Below, piece after piece: positions 57,277 to 64,000 of a stretch of DNA of 64,000 nucleotides. The position numbers were made by a program, and so were the translations under genes. Source of the DNA: Actinopolymorpha pittospori (lineage in GTDB: Bacteria > Actinomycetota > Actinomycetes > Propionibacteriales > Actinopolymorphaceae); NCBI RefSeq assembly GCF_014873875.1, contig NZ_JADBEM010000001.1:3782001-3846000 (forward strand), written 5' to 3'. The notes under the pieces are model-generated. The model did not search any database. It was given only the letters and a program-made list of their open reading frames with translations, and was not told the origin of the DNA. Positions within the stretch are counted from its first letter, which is position 1; each line of letters opens with the position of its first letter.

Positions 57277-58470
57277 TCATGCGACGGACTTGAACGTCGT
57301 CACCACCGACGGCCAGGTGCCGCGGTCGTCGATCAGGGCGAAGTCGGCGAGCAGTCCCTGATCGATCCGGCCGCGGTCGGGCAGCCCGCCGACGGCCGCC
57401 CCGCCGGCGGTGATCAACTTGATCGCCGCCGGCAACGTGAGCAGGCGCAGGTTCACCACCCGGGACACACAGCCGAGCAGGGCGCTGGCCAGGTAGTCCG
57501 ACGAGACCGCGTCGATCAGCCCTTCGCGCAGCAGGTCGGCGGCCGAGACGTTTCCCGAGTGCGAGCCACCGCGCAGCAGGTTCGGGGCGCCAGCAACGAT
57601 CAGCAGCCCACGTTCCCTGGCCCGCCGGGCCGCCTCGATGGTCGTCGGGAACTCGGCGACGACGCCACCCCGCTCCACCAACTCGTCGATCGCCTCGGGT
57701 GAGTCGCAGTCGTGGCCGAGCAGCCGGGCCGTACCGGTGCGGGCGAGTTCCCCGGCCCAGGCCAGGTTGGCCTCCCGAACCTGCTCGGTGCGTTTAGCGT
57801 CCTCGATCCGCTCGTACACCCGGCGGGTGGCGTCGGCACGATCGGCGCCGCCGGAGACCAGGAAGTCGATATGTCGCTCGACGTCGGCGTACTGGCCCTG
57901 GCCCGGCGTGTGGTCCTCGTGGGAGAGCTGGACCGGCAGCCGGGACGGCGGCAGGCTCTCGATCCGCTGGCGGAGGACTTCAGCGCCCTCCTCGGCACGG
58001 ACGTTGAATCGGTGCAGCACTCGGTGGTCGACCCGGCTGCCGCGGTAGCCGTCGATGAACGAACTCATGCTGTTGGACTGAACCGGATCCCGGCGTACGC
58101 CGTGGGATGAGTTGTTGTGGAATCCCAGGCCGTGGAAGATCGTCGTGATCCCGACCCCGGCGACCCGCGACTCGAACGAGCCGATCGCGAAGTCCAGCGG
58201 CAGGTGGACCGAGGGCCGGGGCGTACGTTCCTTCTCCAGGGCGTCGCTGTGGGTGTCGATGAACCCCGGTGTGAGCAGCAGACCACCGCCGTCGACGTCG
58301 CCGCGCAGGCTCGGACCCTCGACGACCTCGGCGATCCGGCCGTCGGTGACCGCAACCGACGCTGGATCGGTGACCCGGTCACCCAGCACCACCCGGACGT
58401 TGGAGATCACGTACGTCGCCGGGGACGTCCCGAGCTGCCAGGTGTGCGCGGTCTCCCCGATGGCGGTCAC
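57277..58470 (-). CDS. phnM: PhnM, ribose 1-methylphosphonate 5-triphosphate diphosphatase
   Basis: 397 residues, amidohydrolase fold. The metal motif LLTPGFIDTHSDALEKERTP replaces the usual H-x-D-N form; LPVQLSHEDHTPGQGQY, LLGHDCDSPE and AVSSDYLASALL supply the further His/Asp ligands. PhnM cuts pyrophosphate from the triphosphate made by PhnI, giving the PhnJ substrate. Its ATG overlaps the phnL stop (ATGA), so the two are translationally coupled. Last gene of the operon in the window. Confidence 0.94.
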   Translation of the reverse strand: MTAIGETAHTWQLGTSPATYVISNVRVVLGDRVTDPASVAVTDGRIAEVVEGPSLRGDVDGGGLLLTPGFIDTHSDALEKERTPRPSVHLPLDFAIGSFESRVAGVGITTIFHGLGFHNNSSHGVRRDPVQSNSMSSFIDGYRGSRVDHRVLHRFNVRAEEGAEVLRQRIESLPPSRLPVQLSHEDHTPGQGQYADVERHIDFLVSGGADRADATRRVYERIEDAKRTEQVREANLAWAGELARTGTARLLGHDCDSPEAIDELVERGGVVAEFPTTIEAARRARERGLLIVAGAPNLLRGGSHSGNVSAADLLREGLIDAVSSDYLASALLGCVSRVVNLRLLTLPAAIKLITAGGAAVGGLPDRGRIDQGLLADFALIDDRGTWPSVVTTFKSVA

Positions 58471-59237
58471 GCGAAGACCTCGTCTAGCACGGTATGGCCG
58501 GCCGACAGCACCTCGTCGGGCGTGCCGTCGGCGGCGATGACACCACCGTCCATCAGCAGGACGCGATCGGCGACCCGGCGGATGACCGTCATGTCGTGGT
58601 AGATCGCCAGCACGCTCACGTCGTGATGATGCAGATCCTCGATCACCTCGAGGGCCAGCGCCCGGTTGGCCGGGTCGAGCGCCGAGACCGGCTCGTCGAG
58701 CAGCAGCAGCCGCGGCGGGCTCACGGTCCCGGCGGCGAGATTGACTCGCTGCCGTTCGCCGCCGGACAGCACCGAGCAGTCGACATCCCAGAGCCGCTCC
58801 TCGATGCCGAGCCTGGTCAGCGAGACGGCGGCCGCCTGTTCGGCCTCCTGGTGGGCCAGCCCGCGGCGAAGCGCGGCATTGGTGACCAGGCGCAGCGGGC
58901 CCTGCCGCGGCGGTGCGTTCAGGAACTGCGAGACGTAGCCGAAGTCGCGGCCGCGCAGCCGTGCCATCCTGCGGTCGTCCAGTGCGGTCAGGTCGATCGT
59001 GGTGTCGCCGTCGTGCAGGATCACGGTGCCGGAGTTGGGCAGGTAGTTGCGCACGATGCAGCGCAGCAGGCTCGACTTGCCTGCGCCGCTCGCGCCGGCC
59101 AGGGCCAGGTGTTCACCCTCGTACAGGGTGAAGGACACCGCGGTGAGCGACTGCACGAAGCGGTTGATGGCATGCAGGGTGAAGGACATGCTCAGGTTGT
59201 CGACCGTCAGCACCGGCGCTGGGTTGTCGTGGGTCAT
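58467..59237 (-). CDS. phnL: PhnL, C-P lyase accessory ATPase
   Basis: 256 residues, ABC-type ATPase without membrane domain. Walker A ALAGASGAGKSSLLRCIV, signature VLSGGERQRVNLA, Walker B PRLLLLDEPVSALD and H-loop LAIYHDMTVI. The family motif RDFGYVSQFLNAPPR (YVSQFLRVIPR in enterics) identifies PhnL rather than PhnC. In enteric systems PhnL binds on top of PhnK in the lyase complex. Starts 14 bases after the phnJ/K stop. Confidence 0.93.
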   Translation of the reverse strand: MTHDNPAPVLTVDNLSMSFTLHAINRFVQSLTAVSFTLYEGEHLALAGASGAGKSSLLRCIVRNYLPNSGTVILHDGDTTIDLTALDDRRMARLRGRDFGYVSQFLNAPPRQGPLRLVTNAALRRGLAHQEAEQAAAVSLTRLGIEERLWDVDCSVLSGGERQRVNLAAGTVSPPRLLLLDEPVSALDPANRALALEVIEDLHHHDVSVLAIYHDMTVIRRVADRVLLMDGGVIAADGTPDEVLSAGHTVLDEVFA

Positions 59238-59251
59238 CGGCGGTTCATCTC

Positions 59252-61039
59252 TCAGCTGCGGGCAGCTGCGACGAGCTGCTGGGTGTACGGGTGGTGGGGG
59301 TTGGCGAACAGCTGGTCGGTGAGGCCTGTCTCGACGATCCGGCCCTCCTTCATGACGACCGCGCGATCGGTGAGCGCGGAGATTACCGAGAAGTCGTGGC
59401 TTACAACGACGACGGCCAGCTCACGCTCGGCGAGCAGCTCGCGCAGCAGGTCCAGAACGCCGGCCGCGACCGAGGCGTCCAGGCCGGTGGTCGGCTCGTC
59501 CAGCAGCAGTACCTGTGGGTCAGTGGCCAGGGCCTTGGCGATCTGGACGCGTTGCCGCATGCCGCCGGAGAACTGCCCGACGACGTCGTCCATCCGGCTC
59601 AGCGGCACCTCGACCCGGTCGAGCAGCTCGGCCGCCCGCTGCCGGATCTGGTGGTACGAACGCCAGCCGGCCGCGATCAGCGCGTCGGCGATGTTCCCTC
59701 CGGCCGAGATCCGCAGGTTCAGCCCCATCGCCGGATCCTGGTAGACGACGCTGAGGATGTTGGTCCGCAGCCTCCGGCGCAGCGGCGGCGCCCACCCGAG
59801 CAGGTTGGCCCTGCCGGCGCCGACCGCGCCGATGTAGACCGCTCCGGTCGACTCGAGTTCGTCGCCGATGATGCAGCGCATCACGGTTGACTTGCCGGAG
59901 CCGGATTCGCCGATCACGCCGAGCGCCTCGCCGGGCGCGACGTCGAAGCTGATGTCGCGGGCCGCAACCACCTCGGAGGATACCCGGCTGCCACCGAACA
60001 CCTTGCCGAGCCGATCGACCTTCAGCGACCAGTCCTCGCCGGGCGCGGTGATCCCGGCCGGTGCGACCGGACGCTGTCCCGGATCGACGTGCACGGTCTG
60101 GCGTACGCGCTTGGACGGGTCGGGGTAGTAACGGCGCGGCACCAGCGGGTCGCGGCGCGCCTGATCCACGACACCGGCCCGGACCTTGAGGCAGAACTGG
60201 ACGTCGGAGCAGATGTAGTCGCCGGTCCTGGTCTCGACCATGAACGACTCGTCCGAGCCGCACTTGGCGCAGCGCACACCCTCGAGGTACTCCACTTCGA
60301 ACGGTACGTCGTCGAACCGCAGCGGCTCCACCCTGGTGTGCGGCGGCACTGCGTAGATCTTCTTGTCCCGGCCATGGCTGAGGATGGTCAGATGGTCGCT
60401 CTGGTTCAGCCGCGGTACGTCCCAGCGGGGGATCGGGCTCGGGGCCATCAGGTAGCGGTCGTGCACCAGCACCGGGTGGCCGGCGCCGGTGCCCATCACC
60501 CCGGTCAGCGCCAGCCGCTCGTAGAGGTGCACCCACATCTTGGCGTAGTCGGCCTCGGCATGCCGTCGCTTGCACTCGTACACCGACTTCTCGACCACAC
60601 GCAGCGGCTCGGACTGTGGCACCTGGAGAACCAGGATCCGGCCGTTGCCCATCGGCTCCTCGGGGACCCGGTGCCGGGACTGGACGATGGTCGCGTCGTC
60701 GGTGTCGGCGGTCGAGCCGCTGCCGAGGGTGCCGACGATCAACCGCCGCAGGTTGACGGCGTTGACGCCTTCCTCGTCGCCCTGGTCGATGACCTTGACG
60801 TTGTCGGCCGGGCCGCCGATGGCGAGGGTGACCTGCAGTCCGCCGGATCCCCAGCCGCGGGCGACCGGCATCTCCCGGGAGCCGAACGGCACGATGTAGC
60901 CGGGGATACAGATGCCGGAGAGTACGGCCCGGCGGACCTCCCGCTTGGCCTGCTCGTCCATCACCACCGGGCGGCCGTCGTTGGAGTCCGGGGGCAGCAG
61001 CGGCGTGATCACAGCCGTGCCGTCGATCGTGGTTGTCAT
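59252..61039 (-). CDS. phnJ-phnK: PhnJ-PhnK fusion: radical-SAM C-P lyase joined to its ATPase
   Basis: 595 residues from ATG 61039 (GGGAGAAG upstream). Residues 1-300 are PhnJ: GICIPGYIVPFGSREMP and GWGSGGLQVTLAI (the Gly-radical region), and Cys 257, 260, 277 and 283 in RCAKCGSDESF and YICSDVQFCLK, the CxxC...C...C set for the 4Fe-4S cluster and active-site thiol. Residues 301-336 are a Pro-rich linker. Residues 337-595 are PhnK: GESGSGKSTVMRC, SVVYQDPAMGLNL, QFSGGMRQRVQIAKAL and VLLLDEPTTGLD. The joint has no stop or start-like site, so it is one polypeptide. PhnJ cleaves the C-P bond; PhnK docks on it in the known complex. Confidence 0.93.
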   Translation of the reverse strand: MTTTIDGTAVITPLLPPDSNDGRPVVMDEQAKREVRRAVLSGICIPGYIVPFGSREMPVARGWGSGGLQVTLAIGGPADNVKVIDQGDEEGVNAVNLRRLIVGTLGSGSTADTDDATIVQSRHRVPEEPMGNGRILVLQVPQSEPLRVVEKSVYECKRRHAEADYAKMWVHLYERLALTGVMGTGAGHPVLVHDRYLMAPSPIPRWDVPRLNQSDHLTILSHGRDKKIYAVPPHTRVEPLRFDDVPFEVEYLEGVRCAKCGSDESFMVETRTGDYICSDVQFCLKVRAGVVDQARRDPLVPRRYYPDPSKRVRQTVHVDPGQRPVAPAGITAPGEDWSLKVDRLGKVFGGSRVSSEVVAARDISFDVAPGEALGVIGESGSGKSTVMRCIIGDELESTGAVYIGAVGAGRANLLGWAPPLRRRLRTNILSVVYQDPAMGLNLRISAGGNIADALIAAGWRSYHQIRQRAAELLDRVEVPLSRMDDVVGQFSGGMRQRVQIAKALATDPQVLLLDEPTTGLDASVAAGVLDLLRELLAERELAVVVVSHDFSVISALTDRAVVMKEGRIVETGLTDQLFANPHHPYTQQLVAAARS

Positions 61040-61052
61040 GGCTTCTCCCGGC

Positions 61053-62210
61053 TCAGTGCTCGTGGCCGTCATGGTCCTCGTGATCTTCGTGATCTTGGTT
61101 GTCGTCCTCGGCCAGCCGATGCAGCAGCGCCTCGGCCTCGACCCGTGCGGCCATGGCCGCGTCCAGCCTGGACTGGAACGTGACGAAGTGCGGCAGCTTG
61201 AGATGCTCCAGGAAGCCGCTGGTCGCCAGCCCGTCGGTGGTGTGCAGCAACAGCTGCTCCATCCGCTTGCCGGTGTCGGTACCGCGGAACCGCCAGGCCA
61301 CGATGTCCAAGGACGCGGCGGCGATCGCCTTACGCTCGTTGTGCCCGAGCGCCATCGCATAGCCGATGTCGTAGGTGGTCGGATCCTCGCCGCGCTGCCC
61401 GCCGAGGTGGGCGACGGCCTCGGTCTCGGAGACCCGGATCCGGCCGATCTCGGTCAGCTCGCCGGTGTGCGGGTGCGCGACCCGTACCGGAAGCCGGCCG
61501 TGCCGGACCTCGCCGAGGGTGACGCCTTCGGACGGGTAGCCCTCGGGCCCGAGGACGCCCTGGTACCAGATGTTGATCAAGGCGCCGGTGTCGGCCTGGG
61601 ACATCATCGACAGCCACGCCGAGCGTGACGCGGGCAGCCGTGGGGCCACCATCTGGATGTCGAACGGCTGCTCGTCGGTCTGGACGTGCCGGTCGACGAG
61701 GACACCCTTGTCGTCCAGGTAGTCGCGGAACCTGCGGAACGGCTCGTCGGCCGGGTGCTGCAGTTCGAGGTCGACCTCGTCGGGCTCGTCGATGATCGGC
61801 AGCGGCAACTCCGGACCGTCGTGCAGGATGCGTGCCGTGTAGTCGACGGTCTCGCCCAGCAGGATCGGCCCGTCGGGCTGGCGCTGGGTCGACACCACAC
61901 GGCGCAGCAACTGCATCTCACGCGGGTTGAGCGGATGGCTGAAGGCCAGCCGCGGGAGGGTCGAGCGGTGCGCCCGGATCAGGTGCACGGCTTCGGTGAT
62001 GTCGCCGTTGGCCTGCAGGAACGCCGCCGCCGCGGTCGCCTCGTCCCACAGCCCGGCCTCGCCCATGATCCGGTCGATGGCCATCGGGAAGGAGGCGACG
62101 ACCGACTCGTGTGTCAGGCCTGAGTCGAGCTGTGCCCGGCGCTCCAGGACGAGTCGCTCGGCGGCGATGATGGCCTCGGTGCCGCCCTTGTTGGTACCTG
62201 CGTAGGACAT
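61053..62210 (-). CDS. phnI: PhnI, C-P lyase core subunit (nucleosidase)
   Basis: 385 residues. MSYAGTNKGGTEAIIAAERL is the canonical N-terminus (YVAVKGGExAI). HPLNPREMQLLRRVV, SAWLSMMSQADTGALINIWY, LGHNERKAIAAASLD and HVTFQ-type LPHFVTFQSRLDA follow. With PhnG, H and L it exchanges adenine of MgATP for a phosphonate. The tail is rich in His/Asp (EDHEDHDGHEH), a possible metal-binding extension not general to the family. Its ATG overlaps the phnH stop by one base. Confidence 0.94.
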   Translation of the reverse strand: MSYAGTNKGGTEAIIAAERLVLERRAQLDSGLTHESVVASFPMAIDRIMGEAGLWDEATAAAAFLQANGDITEAVHLIRAHRSTLPRLAFSHPLNPREMQLLRRVVSTQRQPDGPILLGETVDYTARILHDGPELPLPIIDEPDEVDLELQHPADEPFRRFRDYLDDKGVLVDRHVQTDEQPFDIQMVAPRLPASRSAWLSMMSQADTGALINIWYQGVLGPEGYPSEGVTLGEVRHGRLPVRVAHPHTGELTEIGRIRVSETEAVAHLGGQRGEDPTTYDIGYAMALGHNERKAIAAASLDIVAWRFRGTDTGKRMEQLLLHTTDGLATSGFLEHLKLPHFVTFQSRLDAAMAARVEAEALLHRLAEDDNQDHEDHEDHDGHEH

Positions 62211-62833
62211 CAGGCGAGCTCGACTTTCGTCGTACGGGAGAGGGCGGCGACCCGGCCCTCATCGGTGACCAGCAGGACGTCGATCCCGGCCGGGTAATCG
62301 GAAACCAGGTCCGCGCGTACGTCCAGGAATTCCTCGCTCAGGCCGGCCACCTCCAGAGCGGAATGGCGTTGGATGCCCGGGCCGGTGAGGGTCCAGCCGC
62401 CGGTCTCGCGGAGGTCGGTGACACGCTGGAACAGCATCGCCCCGGCTTCCGGCGACCAGTGCGTACCGGTGTTCAGGCGCCGGAACTCCCGGGGATCCGG
62501 CTCACCGAATGCCAGGGCGTACCGAGTGGACTCCAAGTCGGCTACCGGGGCCACCGTCAGCCGGGCAGCGAGCTCAAGGGCCTGGTCGACCGGCTGGCCG
62601 GGTGTCGGGAGCGCGGCGATCGGCGTCATGATGTCGGCCAGCATCAGTAGCGGGATCATCACCGCCGGAACACCATCGGGTACGGCCTCCAGCGGCAACT
62701 GCTGCAGGGTTCCCGGCTCTGAGAACGCCTCCATGATCGCGCGGAAGGCTTGCTGGGCGGTGTCCGGCGGAAGCTCGCGCGGCGTCGGCCAGTCGGCGAC
62801 CGGCCGGACCGGCATGGCGGTCGTCGTGGTCAC
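62210..62833 (-). CDS. phnH: PhnH, C-P lyase core subunit
   Basis: 207 residues from GTG 62833, which overlaps the phnG stop (GTGA). TAQQAFRAIMEAFSEPGTLQ (QxxFRxxMxAxSxPG) is the family signature; later LALPTPGQPVDQ-type and FGEPDPREFRRLNTGTHWSP, TLTGPGIQ. PhnH is a PLP-transferase-like fold without PLP that dimerises in the PhnGHI core. Confidence 0.92.
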   Translation of the reverse strand: MTTTTAMPVRPVADWPTPRELPPDTAQQAFRAIMEAFSEPGTLQQLPLEAVPDGVPAVMIPLLMLADIMTPIAALPTPGQPVDQALELAARLTVAPVADLESTRYALAFGEPDPREFRRLNTGTHWSPEAGAMLFQRVTDLRETGGWTLTGPGIQRHSALEVAGLSEEFLDVRADLVSDYPAGIDVLLVTDEGRVAALSRTTKVELA

Positions 62834-63276
62834 GGGATCTCCTCGAATTCGACGATGGACGGGGTCAGCCGCTCCCATTCGGCGGCGCGCTCGACCCGGC
62901 GCCGGTCCTCGGTCCGGTCGGCGAGTGCCTCGATCTCGGTGGCGCGCGGGCCGCCTGCCTGCCACTCGGCGGCCAGGATCGCCCCGGCCAGCGCGGCGAC
63001 ACGGTCCGAGCCCAGCCGCATCGACCAGCCGAAGGTGCCGCGGCGCTGCACCTCGGCCTGGGTCACCAGCACGTCGCCGAGGATGAAGCGCTCTTCGGCG
63101 ACGGTGTCGCGTACCTGGGTCACGACGACCCCGACGGTCGGCGGCCGGGTGACGGTGACGTCGGGATCATCGATCAGGCAGGCGGCGGCGAGGTCGATCA
63201 CCGCACGGGGGTCGGCCTGGTTGAGTTCGGAACTGAGTCGCGCTCGCGGGGAGGGCTGTGTCAACTGCGATGTCAT
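62830..63276 (-). CDS. phnG: PhnG, C-P lyase core subunit
   Basis: 148 residues. PPTVGVVVTQVRDTVAEERF, ILGDVLVTQAEVQ and FGWSMRLGSDRVAALAGAIL match the family (GxxMxRxRDxxxxxxFxLGEVLVTEA). PhnG forms the (GHIJ)2 core. Separated by 46 bases from phnE, the longest gap in the operon. Confidence 0.92.
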   Translation of the reverse strand: MTSQLTQPSPRARLSSELNQADPRAVIDLAAACLIDDPDVTVTRPPTVGVVVTQVRDTVAEERFILGDVLVTQAEVQRRGTFGWSMRLGSDRVAALAGAILAAEWQAGGPRATEIEALADRTEDRRRVERAAEWERLTPSIVEFEEIP

Positions 63277-63322
63277 TTGTGATCTTTCGGGTGATGATCT
63301 TTCGTGTGTGTGGTGGGAACGG

Positions 63323-64000
63323 TCATTTGACGGTCTGTCGGGTCCAGACCGCGAGGCCCTCGGAGCACAGCACCAGGGCGACGACGCCGATCAGGCAACT
63401 GGTGACGAGGCTGTACTGCAGGACCCGGGTGGCGTCGCTCATCAGGAAGCCGATGCCGCCGGCGCCGATCACGCCCATGCTGGTGGCTCCGCGGACGTTG
63501 GTGTCGAGCTGGTGCATGGTGTGGGCTGCCAGGGCAGGCATCACCTGGCGGAATGTTGCGGTGAAGAAGACCTGGGAGGCACTGGCACCGGAGGTGCGTA
63601 CGGCGTCCTGGACGCGGATGTCGACGTCCTCGAGGGAGTCGGCGATGATCTTGCTGAAGAACCCGATCGCATGCACGCCGAGGGCGAGGGCGCCGGCGGT
63701 CGCGCCGAGTCCGGTGATCACCACGAAGACGATGCCGACGATGATCCCGGGGACGGCGCGGATGGTCACGACGAGGAGCCGGAAGAAGCCGGAGACGTAG
63801 CCGTTGCGTACCACGTTGTTGGCCGACAGCAGGCCGAGCGGGATGGCCAGGATCAGCCCGAACAGGGTACCGGCCAGGCCCATCTGGGCGGTCTCGATCA
63901 GGCCGACGACGATGCTCGGGAACTGGCCTGCGGTGGTCGGCGGGAAATAGAGCCGGATGGCTTTCCACGCCGACTGGACCCCCTCGGTGAAGCCGACGAC
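63323..64000 (-). CDS. phnE: PhnE, phosphonate ABC-transporter permease (partial)
   Basis: The frame is open to the window edge; 225 residues are present. LYFPPTTAGQFPSIVVGLIE, ETAQMGLAGTLFGLILAIPL, AVPGIIVGIVFVVITGLGAT, then the EAA-type loop DSLEDVDIRVQDAVRTSGAS and QLDTNVRGATSMGVIGAGGI (binding-protein-dependent permease box). It imports phosphonate with PhnC and PhnD, expected just outside the window. Confidence 0.93.
   Translation of the reverse strand, partial: VVGFTEGVQSAWKAIRLYFPPTTAGQFPSIVVGLIETAQMGLAGTLFGLILAIPLGLLSANNVVRNGYVSGFFRLLVVTIRAVPGIIVGIVFVVITGLGATAGALALGVHAIGFFSKIIADSLEDVDIRVQDAVRTSGASASQVFFTATFRQVMPALAAHTMHQLDTNVRGATSMGVIGAGGIGFLMSDATRVLQYSLVTSCLIGVVALVLCSEGLAVWTRQTVK

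Noticed and set aside
1-64000. CRISPR array
   Set aside because: No series of regularly spaced repeats with unique spacers was seen. The TTCTGCGG and CTGTCAATG repeats are too short and irregular.

Overview
The window is high-GC DNA with GTG/ATG starts and leading AGGAGG-type ribosome sites. It carries tRNA and IS families common in Actinomycetota, so it most likely comes from an actinomycete chromosome. I cannot name the genus from sequence alone. It has two very different parts: a heavily rearranged, IS-rich and pseudogene-rich stretch (about 1.3-57 kb), and an intact phosphonate C-P lyase operon at the right end (57.3-64 kb, minus strand).

Layout. At 0-1.2 kb are the 3' end of a membrane-fusion (efflux adaptor) gene and a YajQ-family gene. 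A complete tRNA-Tyr(GTA) with its terminator lies at 1.29-1.42 kb. At 19.6 kb the 3' half of the same tRNA, the same terminator and about 300 bp of diverged downstream sequence recur, so an 18.3-kb segment is bracketed by attachment-site-like repeats. That segment holds a truncated histidine-phosphatase gene, an IS3 element split by a group II intron, IS1380, IS110 and two IS630 elements, a Nudix hydrolase, a broken tyrosine integrase, an ammonium transporter and a frameshifted nickel/cobalt transporter. A second pair of repeats, built on the 3' half of tRNA-Thr(TGT) plus a terminator, brackets 29.6-37.6 kb.

Across 21.8-40.4 kb lies a run of secreted or lipoprotein genes suited to releasing phosphate: an endonuclease/exonuclease/phosphatase-discoidin protein, three metallophosphoesterases (one fused to a PQQ-type beta-propeller), a PhoX-type phosphatase and a beta-propeller lipoprotein. 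Between them are fragments of other genes (sugar ABC transporter, sigma-factor tail, YjbR, VOC, GNAT, TPR). From 40.6 to 57.1 kb the sequence is mostly wreckage: transposase fragments (IS256, NF041680-type, ISL3, IS110, and an IS1380 carrying a nested IS3), a phage prohead-protease-like relic, a decayed TPP riboswitch, an AfsR-like regulator with an in-frame amber codon, and two intact oxidoreductase genes (53.75-55.33 kb).

The right end reads phnE(partial)-phnG-phnH-phnI-phnJ/K-phnL-phnM with overlapping or nearly overlapping genes. The C-P lyase radical enzyme PhnJ and the ATPase PhnK are encoded as one continuous 595-residue polypeptide. Together with the secreted phosphatases, this gives the window a phosphorus-scavenging theme: outside enzymes free phosphate from esters, and the phn operon imports and cleaves phosphonates. 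No PhoP-type operator could be recognised, so co-regulation is only an inference.

Many otherwise good genes are broken by single-base changes in short G or C runs. Some of these may be residual sequencing errors rather than true pseudogenes.
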